From Nitratireductor mangrovi (GTDB taxonomy: Bacteria > Pseudomonadota > Alphaproteobacteria > Rhizobiales > Rhizobiaceae), in assembly GCF_007922615.2 (NCBI RefSeq), contig NZ_CP042301.2:4200001-4264000 (forward strand): DNA of 64,000 bases, given 5' to 3'. The first letter of the stretch is position 1. Each line of letters opens with the position of its first letter. Under the pieces are notes generated by a model that saw only the letters and a list, made by a program, of their open reading frames with translations, was not told the origin of the DNA and searched no databases. The position numbers and the translations under genes are program-made. Below, one piece after another: positions 51,795 to 60,008 of this stretch.

Positions 51795-52506
51795 AGCGGT
51801 CCTCGAACTTCGCGACGTCAGCGCCGGCTATGGCGAAGGCATCGTGCTGGACCGCGTCTCGATAGATATTGCGGCGGGCGGCAGCCTTGCGCTCCTCGGC
51901 CGTAACGGGGTCGGCAAGACGACGCTTATTCTTACGGTGATGGGCTTTCTCCCTCTGGCAGGAGGCAGTGTTCTCTTCCGCGGTGCCGACATCTCGCGCT
52001 TGCCACCGCACAAGCGGGCCCGGCTAGGTATCGGCTGGGTGCCGCAGGAGCGCGACATCTTTCCTTCGCTGAGCGTTGAGGAAAACCTGACCGTGGCGGC
52101 GCAACCTGGGCGCTGGGATCGCGATGCCGTCTACGGGCTGTTTCCCCGCCTCAGGGAGCGCCGCGCCAATATGGGCAGCCAGCTGTCGGGCGGGGAACAG
52201 CAGATGCTCACCATCGGACGCACCCTGATGACCAACCCGGTCGTGCTGCTGCTTGATGAGCCGCTTGAAGGCCTGGCGCCGATCATCGTCGAGGAGCTGA
52301 CAGCGGCGATCCGCAAGATGGCCGCCGAAGGTGTGACCTTGATACTCGTCGAACAGCACGCCGAAACGGCGCTGGAACTGACCAGCGATGCCATCGTGGT
52401 CGAGCGCGGCACGATTGCGCACCGGGCCAGGTCCAGGGAACTGCTTCAGGATCGTCCGACGCTCGACCGCTTTGTCGGCATGAACCTTGTCGCGACGGAG
52501 GAATGA
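51787..52506 (+). CDS. LIV-type ABC ATPase (LivF-like)
   Basis: 239 residues from the ATG at 51787, inside the last codons of the LivG-like gene. Walker A GRNGVGKTT, LivF-type YVPQ equivalent GWVPQERDIFPSLSVEENL, signature LSGGEQQMLTIGRTL, Walker B VLLLDEPLEGLAP and switch LVEQHAETAL are all intact. Confidence 0.92.
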   Translation: MAEAVLELRDVSAGYGEGIVLDRVSIDIAAGGSLALLGRNGVGKTTLILTVMGFLPLAGGSVLFRGADISRLPPHKRARLGIGWVPQERDIFPSLSVEENLTVAAQPGRWDRDAVYGLFPRLRERRANMGSQLSGGEQQMLTIGRTLMTNPVVLLLDEPLEGLAPIIVEELTAAIRKMAAEGVTLILVEQHAETALELTSDAIVVERGTIAHRARSRELLQDRPTLDRFVGMNLVATEE

Positions 52507-52544
52507 TTGAAAATGCGGGAACGGCGGACTGGAGGAGCGATCAC

Positions 52545-53501
52545 ATGAACGAACCCTGCTTCGACGCGGCGCATCTCGGTCACCTGGAACTGTTGACGAA
52601 CCGCTTTGAGGAAAGCCTCCACTTCTTCGTCAACGTCTACGGGCTCACCGAAAGCGGACGCGACGGCGATTCCGTCTATTTGCGAGCCTGGGACGACTAC
52701 GAGTTCCATTCGCTGAAATTGACGGCATCGAACACCACCGGCATGGCGCATTGCGGCTACCGCGCGTCATCGCGGGCCGCGCTGGAGCGCCGGGTCGCGG
52801 TGATCGAGCGCATGAATCTCGGCATCGGCTGGTCCGATGGCGACCTTGGCCACGGCCCTGCCTACCGCTTCAACAGCCCTGACGGCCATGTCTTCGAACT
52901 CTATTGGGAAACCAACAAATATGAAGCGCCGGAGGCGGAGAAGCCGGCGCTCAAGAACATCGCTCAACGCTATCATGGGCGCGGCGTAGCACCGCGCCGC
53001 CTCGACCATTTCAATCTGCTTGCCACCGACGTGTCGAAGATGCGCGACTTCATGGTCGAAGCGCTTGGCAGCCGGGTGACCGAAATGATCCAGCTGGAAA
53101 ACGGTCGCATCGGCGGCTGCTGGTTCACGGTCAACAACAAGGGCTACGACATGGCCTGCACCGAAGACCACTCCGGCGCTTCCGGCCGGTTCCACCACAT
53201 CACCTATGCCGCCGACCATCGCGACGATATTCTGCGCGCGGCCGACATCTTTCTGGAGAACGGGGTCTTTATCGAGACCGGGCCTCACAAGCACGCCATA
53301 CAGGGTACGTTCTTCCTTTATGTCTATGAGCCGGCGGGAAACCGGGTCGAGGTTGCCAATGCCGGTGCCCGGCTGGTGCTCGACCCCGACTGGGAAACCG
53401 TCGTGTGGACCGAGGCCGAGCGCAGGAAGGGCCAGGCCTGGGGGCTGAAGACGATCGAGAGTTTTCATACCCACGGTACGCCGCCCATCACGAAGGGATG
53501 A
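52545..53501 (+). CDS. Type I extradiol ring-cleavage dioxygenase (catechol 2,3-dioxygenase-like)
   Basis: 318 residues from the ATG at 52545, behind GGAGGAGC; an ATG at 52503 overlaps the previous stop. Two VOC modules are seen. The metal triad of the second module is His155 (RRLDHFNLL), His218 (GRFHHITYA) and Glu269 (NRVEVAN). His250 and a nearby Tyr in FFLYVYEP match second-sphere residues of known enzymes. It should open the ring of a catechol-like product using Fe(II) and oxygen. Last gene of the importer operon, so substrate uptake and ring cleavage are linked. Confidence 0.9.
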   Translation: MNEPCFDAAHLGHLELLTNRFEESLHFFVNVYGLTESGRDGDSVYLRAWDDYEFHSLKLTASNTTGMAHCGYRASSRAALERRVAVIERMNLGIGWSDGDLGHGPAYRFNSPDGHVFELYWETNKYEAPEAEKPALKNIAQRYHGRGVAPRRLDHFNLLATDVSKMRDFMVEALGSRVTEMIQLENGRIGGCWFTVNNKGYDMACTEDHSGASGRFHHITYAADHRDDILRAADIFLENGVFIETGPHKHAIQGTFFLYVYEPAGNRVEVANAGARLVLDPDWETVVWTEAERRKGQAWGLKTIESFHTHGTPPITKG

Positions 53502-53641
53502 GGGGCGCGAAGCGGAACGATGGCCAGGCGTAAAGATGGCGTGGTCGGTTCGGCCGGTGTATTGCGAACGGTGCGCAAGCTTTTCGACGGTGTGGTATCT
53601 GCATGACCGCTCCCGCCTGGAGACAAGGAGGCTCGCTGGCA

Positions 53642-54376
53642 ATGCGTCAACCGACCGGCAACACCCACGCGACACGCGCCCAGATCGAGTTGCGCAAACG
53701 CATCCTGAGCGGCGATCTGCCGGGCGGCACCCGCCTCTTCGAGGTGCAGATGGCCGAGCAATTGGACATCTCCCGAACCCCGGTGCGCGATGCCATGTCG
53801 CGGCTCGTAGAGGAGGGCCTTCTCGACCGGGCCCGCGGCGGCGGTTTCGTCGTGCGTTCGTTCAGCTTTGGCGACGTCATCGACGCGATCGAATTGCGCG
53901 GCGTTCTGGAAGGCACCGCGGCCCGGCTGGCGGCCGAGCGCGGCGCCGGTGAGCAGGCGCTGCAACGTATCCAGGAAATCGTCGCCGAGCTGGACAAATG
54001 TTTCGGTCCGGACCGCGAGGAAGTCGATTTCGAGCGTTATGCCGATCTCAACGCCCGGTTCCACCACGAACTCGCGGGGCTTTCCGGTAGCGAGATCGTT
54101 CGCCGCGAGGTCGAACGCGTGACGGGACTGCCATTTGCCTCGCCATCGGCCTTCCTGCCCAACTCCGCCGAGATCGAGGCCTTCACCCGCTCGCTCTACA
54201 TCGCCCAGGAACAGCATCGCCAGATCATCGCGGCCATTGCCGGCCGCGAAAGCTCGCGGGCCGAGGCTCTGGCGCGCGAGCATGCCCGCACGGCGCGGCG
54301 CAACCTCGACTACGTCCTTGCCGAGGACCGCAGCCTCATGAAGCACCTGCCCGGGCTTGCTCTCGTCAAGGACTGA
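53642..54376 (+). CDS. GntR family regulator, FCD (FadR-like) subfamily
   Basis: 244 residues from the ATG at 53642, behind AAGGAGG; an upstream start at 53603 is possible. The winged helix covers about 15-80 (LFEVQMAEQLDISRTPVRDA, GFVVRSF). The FCD effector domain follows, with the metal-site residues in DLNARFHHELA and EQHRQIIAAI, then ALAREHAR. It sits between the dioxygenase and LigM-like genes. FCD regulators bind short palindromes such as TGTATACA, found at four places around this cluster. Confidence 0.92.
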   Translation: MRQPTGNTHATRAQIELRKRILSGDLPGGTRLFEVQMAEQLDISRTPVRDAMSRLVEEGLLDRARGGGFVVRSFSFGDVIDAIELRGVLEGTAARLAAERGAGEQALQRIQEIVAELDKCFGPDREEVDFERYADLNARFHHELAGLSGSEIVRREVERVTGLPFASPSAFLPNSAEIEAFTRSLYIAQEQHRQIIAAIAGRESSRAEALAREHARTARRNLDYVLAEDRSLMKHLPGLALVKD

Positions 54377-54458
54377 GCCTCCTCACCTGCATCCGCCGGC
54401 CCTGGTGCCGCGCCGGCCATACGCGCCAGCTATTGCATTCCATATGCTTCCCAGTTAG

Positions 54459-54468
54459 ATGTATACAT
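54459..54468. promoter_or_regulatory. TGTATACA operator candidate before the LigM-like gene
   Basis: ATGTATACAT, a perfect 10-bp palindrome, 27 bp before the start of the O-demethylase gene. Confidence 0.7.
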
Positions 54469-54495
54469 AGCAGCGAGCACTCGGGAGGAGCGAGA

Positions 54496-55908
54496 ATGAC
54501 AAAATCCAGCCTTCAGGCCGTTTTGGATGCATCCGGCAATGCAGTCGAGCTTCTGCGCAACTCGAAGATCGGCATGTATGTATACCCGGTGGTTGCGCCC
54601 GAGTTCTCCAATTGGCGCGACGAACAGCGCGCCTGGCGCGATTCCGCGGTGCTTTTCGACCAGACCCACCATATGGACGAATTGTTCGTCGAGGGGCCGG
54701 AGGCCGAGAAGTTCCTCGCCCATCACGGCATCAACGCGTTTTCCAATTTCGACCTCGGCCGCGCCAAACACTTCGTGCCGGTGACGCCGAACGGCCATGT
54801 GATCGGCGACCACATCATCTTTCGCGAGCGGCAGGACAAGTTCATCCTCGTCGGCCGCGCGCCGGTGTCGAACTGGCTGCAATTCTGCGCCGCCTGGGGC
54901 AAGTGGAACGTCCGCATCCGCCATGATCCGCGCTCGCCTTCGCGGCCTGAGGGCGAGCGCGTGCTGCGCACCCATTACCGCTACCAGATCCAGGGTCCGG
55001 ACGCGCCGAAGATATTCGAAAAGATGAATGGCGGCCCGATCCCCGATATCAAGTTCTTCCATGTCGACTGGATCAATGTCGGCTCCAAGAAGGTGCAGGC
55101 GTTGCGCCACGGCATGTCCGGTGCGCCGGGCCTCGAGATTTGGGGTCCTTACGAGGACAAGCCCTATATCCTTGCCTGCATCTTGCAGGCCGCGAAGGAT
55201 GCCGGGGTCGACCTCGTGCGCTGCGGCAGCCGCGCCTATTCCACCAACACGCTGGAATCGGGCTGGATTCCGTCGCCGCTGCCGGCAATCTACACTGGCG
55301 ACGGCATGCTGGCCGATTACCGCCAGTGGCTCGGCGCCGACAGCTACGAGGCCATGGGCGCGATCGGTGGCTCCTACGTCTCGAAGAATATCGAGGATTA
55401 TTACGTCAACCCGTTCGAACTCGGCTACGATTTCTACATCGGCTGGAAGAAGGACGATTTCATCGGCAGGCAGGCGCTGGCCGAGATGAAGTCGCGCAAC
55501 AACCGCAAGAAGGTCACCTTCGAGTGGAACCGCGACGATGTGCTCAAGGTCATCGCCTCCGGCTTCGAGCAGGGCACGCCCTACAAGTGGATCGACTTCC
55601 CGCAGCCCAACTACGCCTCGACCAGCGCCGACATGGTGATGCGCGACGGCAAGATGGTCGGAATGTCGATGTTCAACGGCTATTCTTACAACGAGCGCTG
55701 CATGCTGTCGCTAGGCGTCGTCGAAAGCGATGTCGAGGTCGGCGACGTGCTGACCATGCTGTGGGGCGAGCCGGAGACCACCGGCAAGACCTCGACCGAA
55801 AAGCACAAGCAGACCGAGATCAGGGTACGCGTCTCTCCGACGCCTTACGCCCGCGAGGTGCGCGAGCATTATGCCGAGGACAGCTGGCGCACGACCAGGA
55901 GTGCCTGA
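54496..55908 (+). CDS. LigM/DesA-type tetrahydrofolate-dependent O-demethylase
   Basis: 470 residues of the GcvT/aminomethyltransferase fold, the same length as LigM (about 471). It should move the methyl group of an aryl methyl ether (vanillate, syringate, 3-O-methylgallate or similar) to tetrahydrofolate. YVYPVVAPEFSNWRDEQRAW, AVLFDQTHHM, GHVIGDHIIF, LRHGMSGAPGLEIWGPYE and NTLESGWIPSPLPAIYTGD are nearly the LigM sequence as I remember it, with Tyr30 and His59 at positions tied to catalysis. A TGTATACA site precedes it, and the MetF-like gene that would use its product follows. Confidence 0.92.
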   Translation: MTKSSLQAVLDASGNAVELLRNSKIGMYVYPVVAPEFSNWRDEQRAWRDSAVLFDQTHHMDELFVEGPEAEKFLAHHGINAFSNFDLGRAKHFVPVTPNGHVIGDHIIFRERQDKFILVGRAPVSNWLQFCAAWGKWNVRIRHDPRSPSRPEGERVLRTHYRYQIQGPDAPKIFEKMNGGPIPDIKFFHVDWINVGSKKVQALRHGMSGAPGLEIWGPYEDKPYILACILQAAKDAGVDLVRCGSRAYSTNTLESGWIPSPLPAIYTGDGMLADYRQWLGADSYEAMGAIGGSYVSKNIEDYYVNPFELGYDFYIGWKKDDFIGRQALAEMKSRNNRKKVTFEWNRDDVLKVIASGFEQGTPYKWIDFPQPNYASTSADMVMRDGKMVGMSMFNGYSYNERCMLSLGVVESDVEVGDVLTMLWGEPETTGKTSTEKHKQTEIRVRVSPTPYAREVREHYAEDSWRTTRSA

Positions 55909-55934
55909 CGCGCTACTGCGCGTCGCGATCTTGC

Positions 55935-55965
55935 AAAGGGCGGCGTCATGGGCGTCGCCTTTTTT
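55935..55965 (+). terminator. Hairpin with T-run after the LigM-like gene
   Basis: AAAGGGCGGCGTC and GGCGTCGCCTTT pair with one bulged G and two G-U pairs, followed by six T. The MetF-like gene therefore needs its own promoter, and a TGTATACA site lies there. Confidence 0.6.
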
Positions 55966-56114
55966 GCATCATCAAGAGTCGTCATATGTATTCACGCCGG
56001 CAATCCTGCCGGGCGTGACAAGAGGGTCCTGAGCGGCGTAGAGGGCAAAATTAGCCGAAAAATTCAGGTTTTTCGCACCAGGACGTGAGATCGACTTGCG
56101 TGCATTTCCCAAGC

Positions 56115-56124
56115 ATGTATACAT
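56115..56124. promoter_or_regulatory. TGTATACA operator candidate before the MetF-like gene
   Basis: ATGTATACAT, identical to the site before the O-demethylase gene, 23 bp before the start codon. Confidence 0.7.
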
Positions 56125-56147
56125 AGGCAACGACTTGGAGGGTAAGA

Positions 56148-57068
56148 ATGGCCTTTCTGAAAGACGCGGTCTCCGGTGCCGGATCGGTCTCCTCCGGGCG
56201 GCAGATAGCCGCCTTCGTCAACGGTTATTCCATCGAGGTGATGCCGCGAACGGCGGCGAAGATCGCTGATTTTTCAGCGCTTCTGCCGGCGGGGACGCGC
56301 GTCTATGTCGCCCACATAGAGGGCACGCCCATCGATGACATGGTTGCCACCGCATCGCGGCTTGCCCACGAGGGTTTTGCGGTCATGCCGCATCTCCCCG
56401 CAAGGATGATTGCCGATGTGGCGACATTGGAGGAGTGGCTCCGCCGCTACGCCGATGCCGGGGTCAGCGAAGCGTTGCTGCTGGCCGGCGGCACGGCAAA
56501 ACCGTACGGCGCGTTCAACAGTTCTATCGAGATGATGGAAACCGGCCTCTTCGACCGGCTCGGCTTCCGGCGACTGCATGTCGCCGGCCATCCGGAGGGC
56601 AATCGCGACATCGATCCCGACGGCTCTACAGCCGTTGCTGACGCGGCACTGTCGTGGAAGCAGGCATTTTGCGAGCGCACCGATGCCGAAATGGCGATCG
56701 TTACCCAGTTCGCTTTCGACGCTCGCCCGGTCATCGCGTGGAGCAAGCGTCTCCGTGAGGCCGGCGTCACGCTTCCGATCCATGTCGGCGTCGCCGGGCC
56801 GGCCAGGCTTCAGACGCTGATCAAATATGCGCTCTCTTGCGGTGTCGGGCCGTCGATCCGCGTGCTGCAACGCCGCGCCATGGATTTGCGCCGCCTGATG
56901 CTGCCCTATGAACCTGCGGACTTCCTTGCCGATCTAGCTGCCCATTGCGCCGACGATCCTGCGAGCCTGATCACCCAGGCGCACTTTTTCCCGCTCGGCG
57001 GCGTCACGAAAGCAGCGGAATGGGCAAACGAGGTCAGCGGCGCGGTGGCCCTGCGCGCCGCAGGCTGA
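56148..57068 (+). CDS. Methylenetetrahydrofolate reductase-like protein
   Basis: 306 residues from the ATG at 56148, behind GGAGGG. The TIM-barrel features of MetF are visible: SIEVMPRTAAKIADFSALLP, FAVMPHLPARMI, EALLLAGGTAKPYG, VAGHPEGNRD and ITQAHFFPLGG. In the reverse direction it would oxidise 5-methyl-THF from O-demethylation to methylene-THF; in Sphingobium SYK-6 a metF gene lies beside ligM for this purpose. The sequence departs from housekeeping MetF, which fits a dedicated catabolic copy. Confidence 0.85.
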   Translation: MAFLKDAVSGAGSVSSGRQIAAFVNGYSIEVMPRTAAKIADFSALLPAGTRVYVAHIEGTPIDDMVATASRLAHEGFAVMPHLPARMIADVATLEEWLRRYADAGVSEALLLAGGTAKPYGAFNSSIEMMETGLFDRLGFRRLHVAGHPEGNRDIDPDGSTAVADAALSWKQAFCERTDAEMAIVTQFAFDARPVIAWSKRLREAGVTLPIHVGVAGPARLQTLIKYALSCGVGPSIRVLQRRAMDLRRLMLPYEPADFLADLAAHCADDPASLITQAHFFPLGGVTKAAEWANEVSGAVALRAAG

Positions 57069-57197
57069 GCGGCTGACCGGAGCGTGAGCTCGATCCGCTA
57101 GTCCGACGCGCCTTGGACTCTGGCGCCCTCTGCCTCGTTGACCATATCGGAAAACTGCTCTCAGCGTCGCGTATCGACAAGAAGCGGTTTTGTCGGG

Positions 57198-58103
57198 CTA
57201 AGCACCCGTCGCCGTTACGAACAATGAGTAGAGCGAGGTCGTTGCCGTGATGAACAGGCGGTTGCGGCGCAGTCCGCCAAAGGTCAGGTTGGCCACGGTT
57301 TGCGGCACGCGAACCTTGCCGATGAGGCGGCCGTCGGGCGCGAAGCAATGCACGCCGTCGGCGGCGCTCGACCAGACATTGCCGCCCGTGTCGACGCGCA
57401 TGCCGTCGGGAATGCCGTTGTCGATCACCGCGAAGACCCGGCCGTTGGCGAGCTTCCGGCCGCCTACCACGTCGAAGGCGCGGATGTGGCGCGGCGCCGT
57501 CTCATCGTGGCTGGCCGCAGAGTCCGCGACATAGAGCACGCTTTCGTCCGGCGAGAAGGCGAGCCCGTTCGGCTGGCGGAAGTCGCTCACGACCGCGGTC
57601 AATTCCCCGTCTTCCGGATCGACGCGGTAGACGTTGCGCGACGCCTGTTCCGGCTCGGCCTTGTAGCCTTCGTAATCGTGAAGGATGCCGTAGGTCGGAT
57701 CGGTGAACCACACGGAACCGTCAGAGCGAACGACCACGTCGTTGGGAGAATTGAGCCGCTTGCCCTCGAAGGTTTCCGCCAACACGGTGATCGAGCCGTC
57801 GGTCTCGGTGCGCGTGACACGGCGCGTGCCGTGCTCGCAGGTCACCAGCCTGCCCTGGCCGTCCCGTGTGTTGCCATTGGCGAAGTTCGACGGCTCGCGG
57901 AAGACCGACACGCCAGCTCCGGGCAACCAGCGCAGCATGCGCTGGTTGGGAATGTCGCTCCAGACAAGCTGGTTGGCGTCGCTGAACCAGACCGGCCCCT
58001 CGGCCCAGCGGCAGCCGCTGTAGAGTTCCTCCAGGCGCGCGTTTTCGATGATCAGCGCCCGGAAGCGGGGATCGTGTATTTCGTAGAGTGTATTGTCGCC
58101 CAT
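57198..58103 (-). CDS. SMP-30/gluconolactonase-like hydrolase
   Basis: 301 residues forming a six-bladed propeller. CRWAEGPVWFSDANQLVWSD carries the first metal-binding Glu; NSPNDVVVRSDGSVWFTDPT and PNGLAFSPDESVLYVADS carry the Asn and Asp ligands. The family hydrolyses sugar lactones such as gluconolactone or xylonolactone. It is the last gene of the sugar ABC operon, 10 bp after a permease, so it likely works on the imported sugar after oxidation. Confidence 0.9.
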   Translation of the reverse strand: MGDNTLYEIHDPRFRALIIENARLEELYSGCRWAEGPVWFSDANQLVWSDIPNQRMLRWLPGAGVSVFREPSNFANGNTRDGQGRLVTCEHGTRRVTRTETDGSITVLAETFEGKRLNSPNDVVVRSDGSVWFTDPTYGILHDYEGYKAEPEQASRNVYRVDPEDGELTAVVSDFRQPNGLAFSPDESVLYVADSAASHDETAPRHIRAFDVVGGRKLANGRVFAVIDNGIPDGMRVDTGGNVWSSAADGVHCFAPDGRLIGKVRVPQTVANLTFGGLRRNRLFITATTSLYSLFVTATGA

Positions 58104-58113
58104 GGAGCCTTGC

Positions 58114-59064
58114 CTAGGATTGCCGCGCGCCGCGGCCGCTGGCCACGATGATGACGCTGATGATGATGAGACCCGTCATGACAAGGCGGATTCCGGCGCC
58201 AAGTCCGTATGTGTTGAGCATCGACACGACCAGGAACATGAAGAGCGAAGCCCCCCAGATACCGGGCACGTTGGAATTGCCGCCGGCGACCGACGTCCCG
58301 CCGATAACGACGACCGCGATCGACATCAGAAGGTATTCGGTACCCATGTTGAGCGCGGCGCCGCCTGAAAAGCTGGCCAGCAGATAGCCGCAGAGCGAGG
58401 CAAGCACGGCGCAGAACACGTAGGTGACAAAACGTGTGCCATCGACTGGGATGCCTGCCATACGCGCGGCTGCCATGCTCTGGCCGATCGCCGTTGCCCA
58501 GCGGCCGTAGATACTCTTTTCGAGCAGGAGCCATGCGGCGACGGTGATCAGCAATGCCGCAAGAGCCACATTCGGTATGCCGAACGTGCTCGAGGTCGTG
58601 AACTCGGCCAGGAAGGCCGGCGGCTTGATCCTCAGACCACGGTTGGTCCAGATCGCCGCCGACTGGACGATGAAGCCTATCGCGAGCGTGGCGATGATGG
58701 GCGGGATGCGCAACAGCTTGATGAGCGAGTAGTTGGCGGCGCCGACGCACGAGCCGACGACGAGTGCTGCGAGGAGCCCCGGCACCACCATGCCGTTGTC
58801 GACATTCATCAGCTTCAGCGCCACGGTGCCCGCGAGTGTCATCGTGGCGGGAACGGAAAGGTCGATGTTGCCGGGCCCCAGCGTGATGACGAACATCTGC
58901 CCGGTGCCAACGATCACCGAAAAGGCGGCGAAGGTCAGCGCGGCCTGGGTGAGGCCGATCGCGCTTGCTCCACCGGTAACCATGACGGTGGCAAACCAGA
59001 CGATCGCGGCTCCCAGCCACGCCCAGATCCAGGGCTTCCCAAAAAGCGCGCCGAGGATAGTCAT
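58114..59064 (-). CDS. Ribose-type sugar ABC permease
   Basis: 316 residues with many helices, of the RbsC/BPD_transp_2 family. Landmarks are GPGNIDLSVPATMTLAGTVA, IGQSMAAARMAGIPVDGTRF and VVVIGGTSVAGGNSNVPGIW. Its start overlaps the end of the preceding permease gene by four bases. Confidence 0.92.
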   Translation of the reverse strand: MTILGALFGKPWIWAWLGAAIVWFATVMVTGGASAIGLTQAALTFAAFSVIVGTGQMFVITLGPGNIDLSVPATMTLAGTVALKLMNVDNGMVVPGLLAALVVGSCVGAANYSLIKLLRIPPIIATLAIGFIVQSAAIWTNRGLRIKPPAFLAEFTTSSTFGIPNVALAALLITVAAWLLLEKSIYGRWATAIGQSMAAARMAGIPVDGTRFVTYVFCAVLASLCGYLLASFSGGAALNMGTEYLLMSIAVVVIGGTSVAGGNSNVPGIWGASLFMFLVVSMLNTYGLGAGIRLVMTGLIIISVIIVASGRGARQS

Positions 59065-60008
59065 CGGCGCCCCTCGCGTTTCTCGATCCGGTTGAGAAGC
59101 AACCTGAGCGCCAGGACGATGATGAGGATCGCGCCCTGCGCGCCGATCTGCCAGTCCGGTGAAATTCGAAGGAACGAGAGGAACGAGCCGGCGAGCGTAA
59201 GCGTCAGCGCACCGATGACGGCGCCGATCGGCGAAACGCGGCCGCCGACGAACTCGCCACCGCCGAGAATGACGCCAGCGATGGAAAGAAGCGTGTAGCG
59301 CAGTGCGATATTGGCGTCGGCCGACGTCGTCAGCCCGACGAGCGCGATGCCTGCCGCGACCGCGAATGCGCCGGCAAGCGCGTAGGCCGCCGCTCGCGCC
59401 GCCAGCGCCGACCAGCCGGCGCGTTCAACCGAGCGCTCATTGCCGCCGATGCCGCGGATAAGGACCCCGAGCGATGAGCGCATGACGATGAGGTGGGCAA
59501 TCGCGGCTATGACGATGCTGGCGACGATGGCCATCGGCAGAAGGGGTGGCTTGACCGTCATCAGCCAGCGCGCCCATTCCGGGGCCTGCCCGCCGGGCGC
59601 CGGAAGCAGCAGCACGGCGAGCCCGGTCCACACGAAACTCATGCCCAGCGTGACGACGATGGAAGGCAGATCGCGCAGATGAATGATGACACCGAGCGCA
59701 ACATAGGCCGCCACGGCCCCGGCGAGGATGAGCACGCCGAGCGGCGGGTTTGATTGCAGGAACGTGGCGGCGACGCAGGCCACGAAGCTGACGAAGGCGC
59801 CGATCGACAGGTCGAGATTGTTGACGGCCATGATCAGCATCTGCGCGATCGTGGCGAGCGCGATCGGCACAGCCAGGTTGAACAGCAGGTTCACGCCGAA
59901 ATAGCTCATCGCACGCGGCTGGAGCCAGAAGACGGCGACAAGCAGGGTGACGAGCGAAAGCGCCGGAATGGCGAGCCTTATCGTCTCCGCGGAAAGCCTG
60001 ATGCTCAT
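59061..60008 (-). CDS. Ribose-type sugar ABC permease
   Basis: 315 residues, of the same family as its downstream neighbour but distinct in sequence: AVNNLDLSIGAFVSFVACVA, LIRGIGGNERSVERAGWS, GVILGGGEFVGGRVSPIGAV. Two different permeases imply a heterodimeric channel. Overlaps of four bases on both sides show tight coupling. Confidence 0.92.
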   Translation of the reverse strand: MSIRLSAETIRLAIPALSLVTLLVAVFWLQPRAMSYFGVNLLFNLAVPIALATIAQMLIMAVNNLDLSIGAFVSFVACVAATFLQSNPPLGVLILAGAVAAYVALGVIIHLRDLPSIVVTLGMSFVWTGLAVLLLPAPGGQAPEWARWLMTVKPPLLPMAIVASIVIAAIAHLIVMRSSLGVLIRGIGGNERSVERAGWSALAARAAAYALAGAFAVAAGIALVGLTTSADANIALRYTLLSIAGVILGGGEFVGGRVSPIGAVIGALTLTLAGSFLSFLRISPDWQIGAQGAILIIVLALRLLLNRIEKREGRR

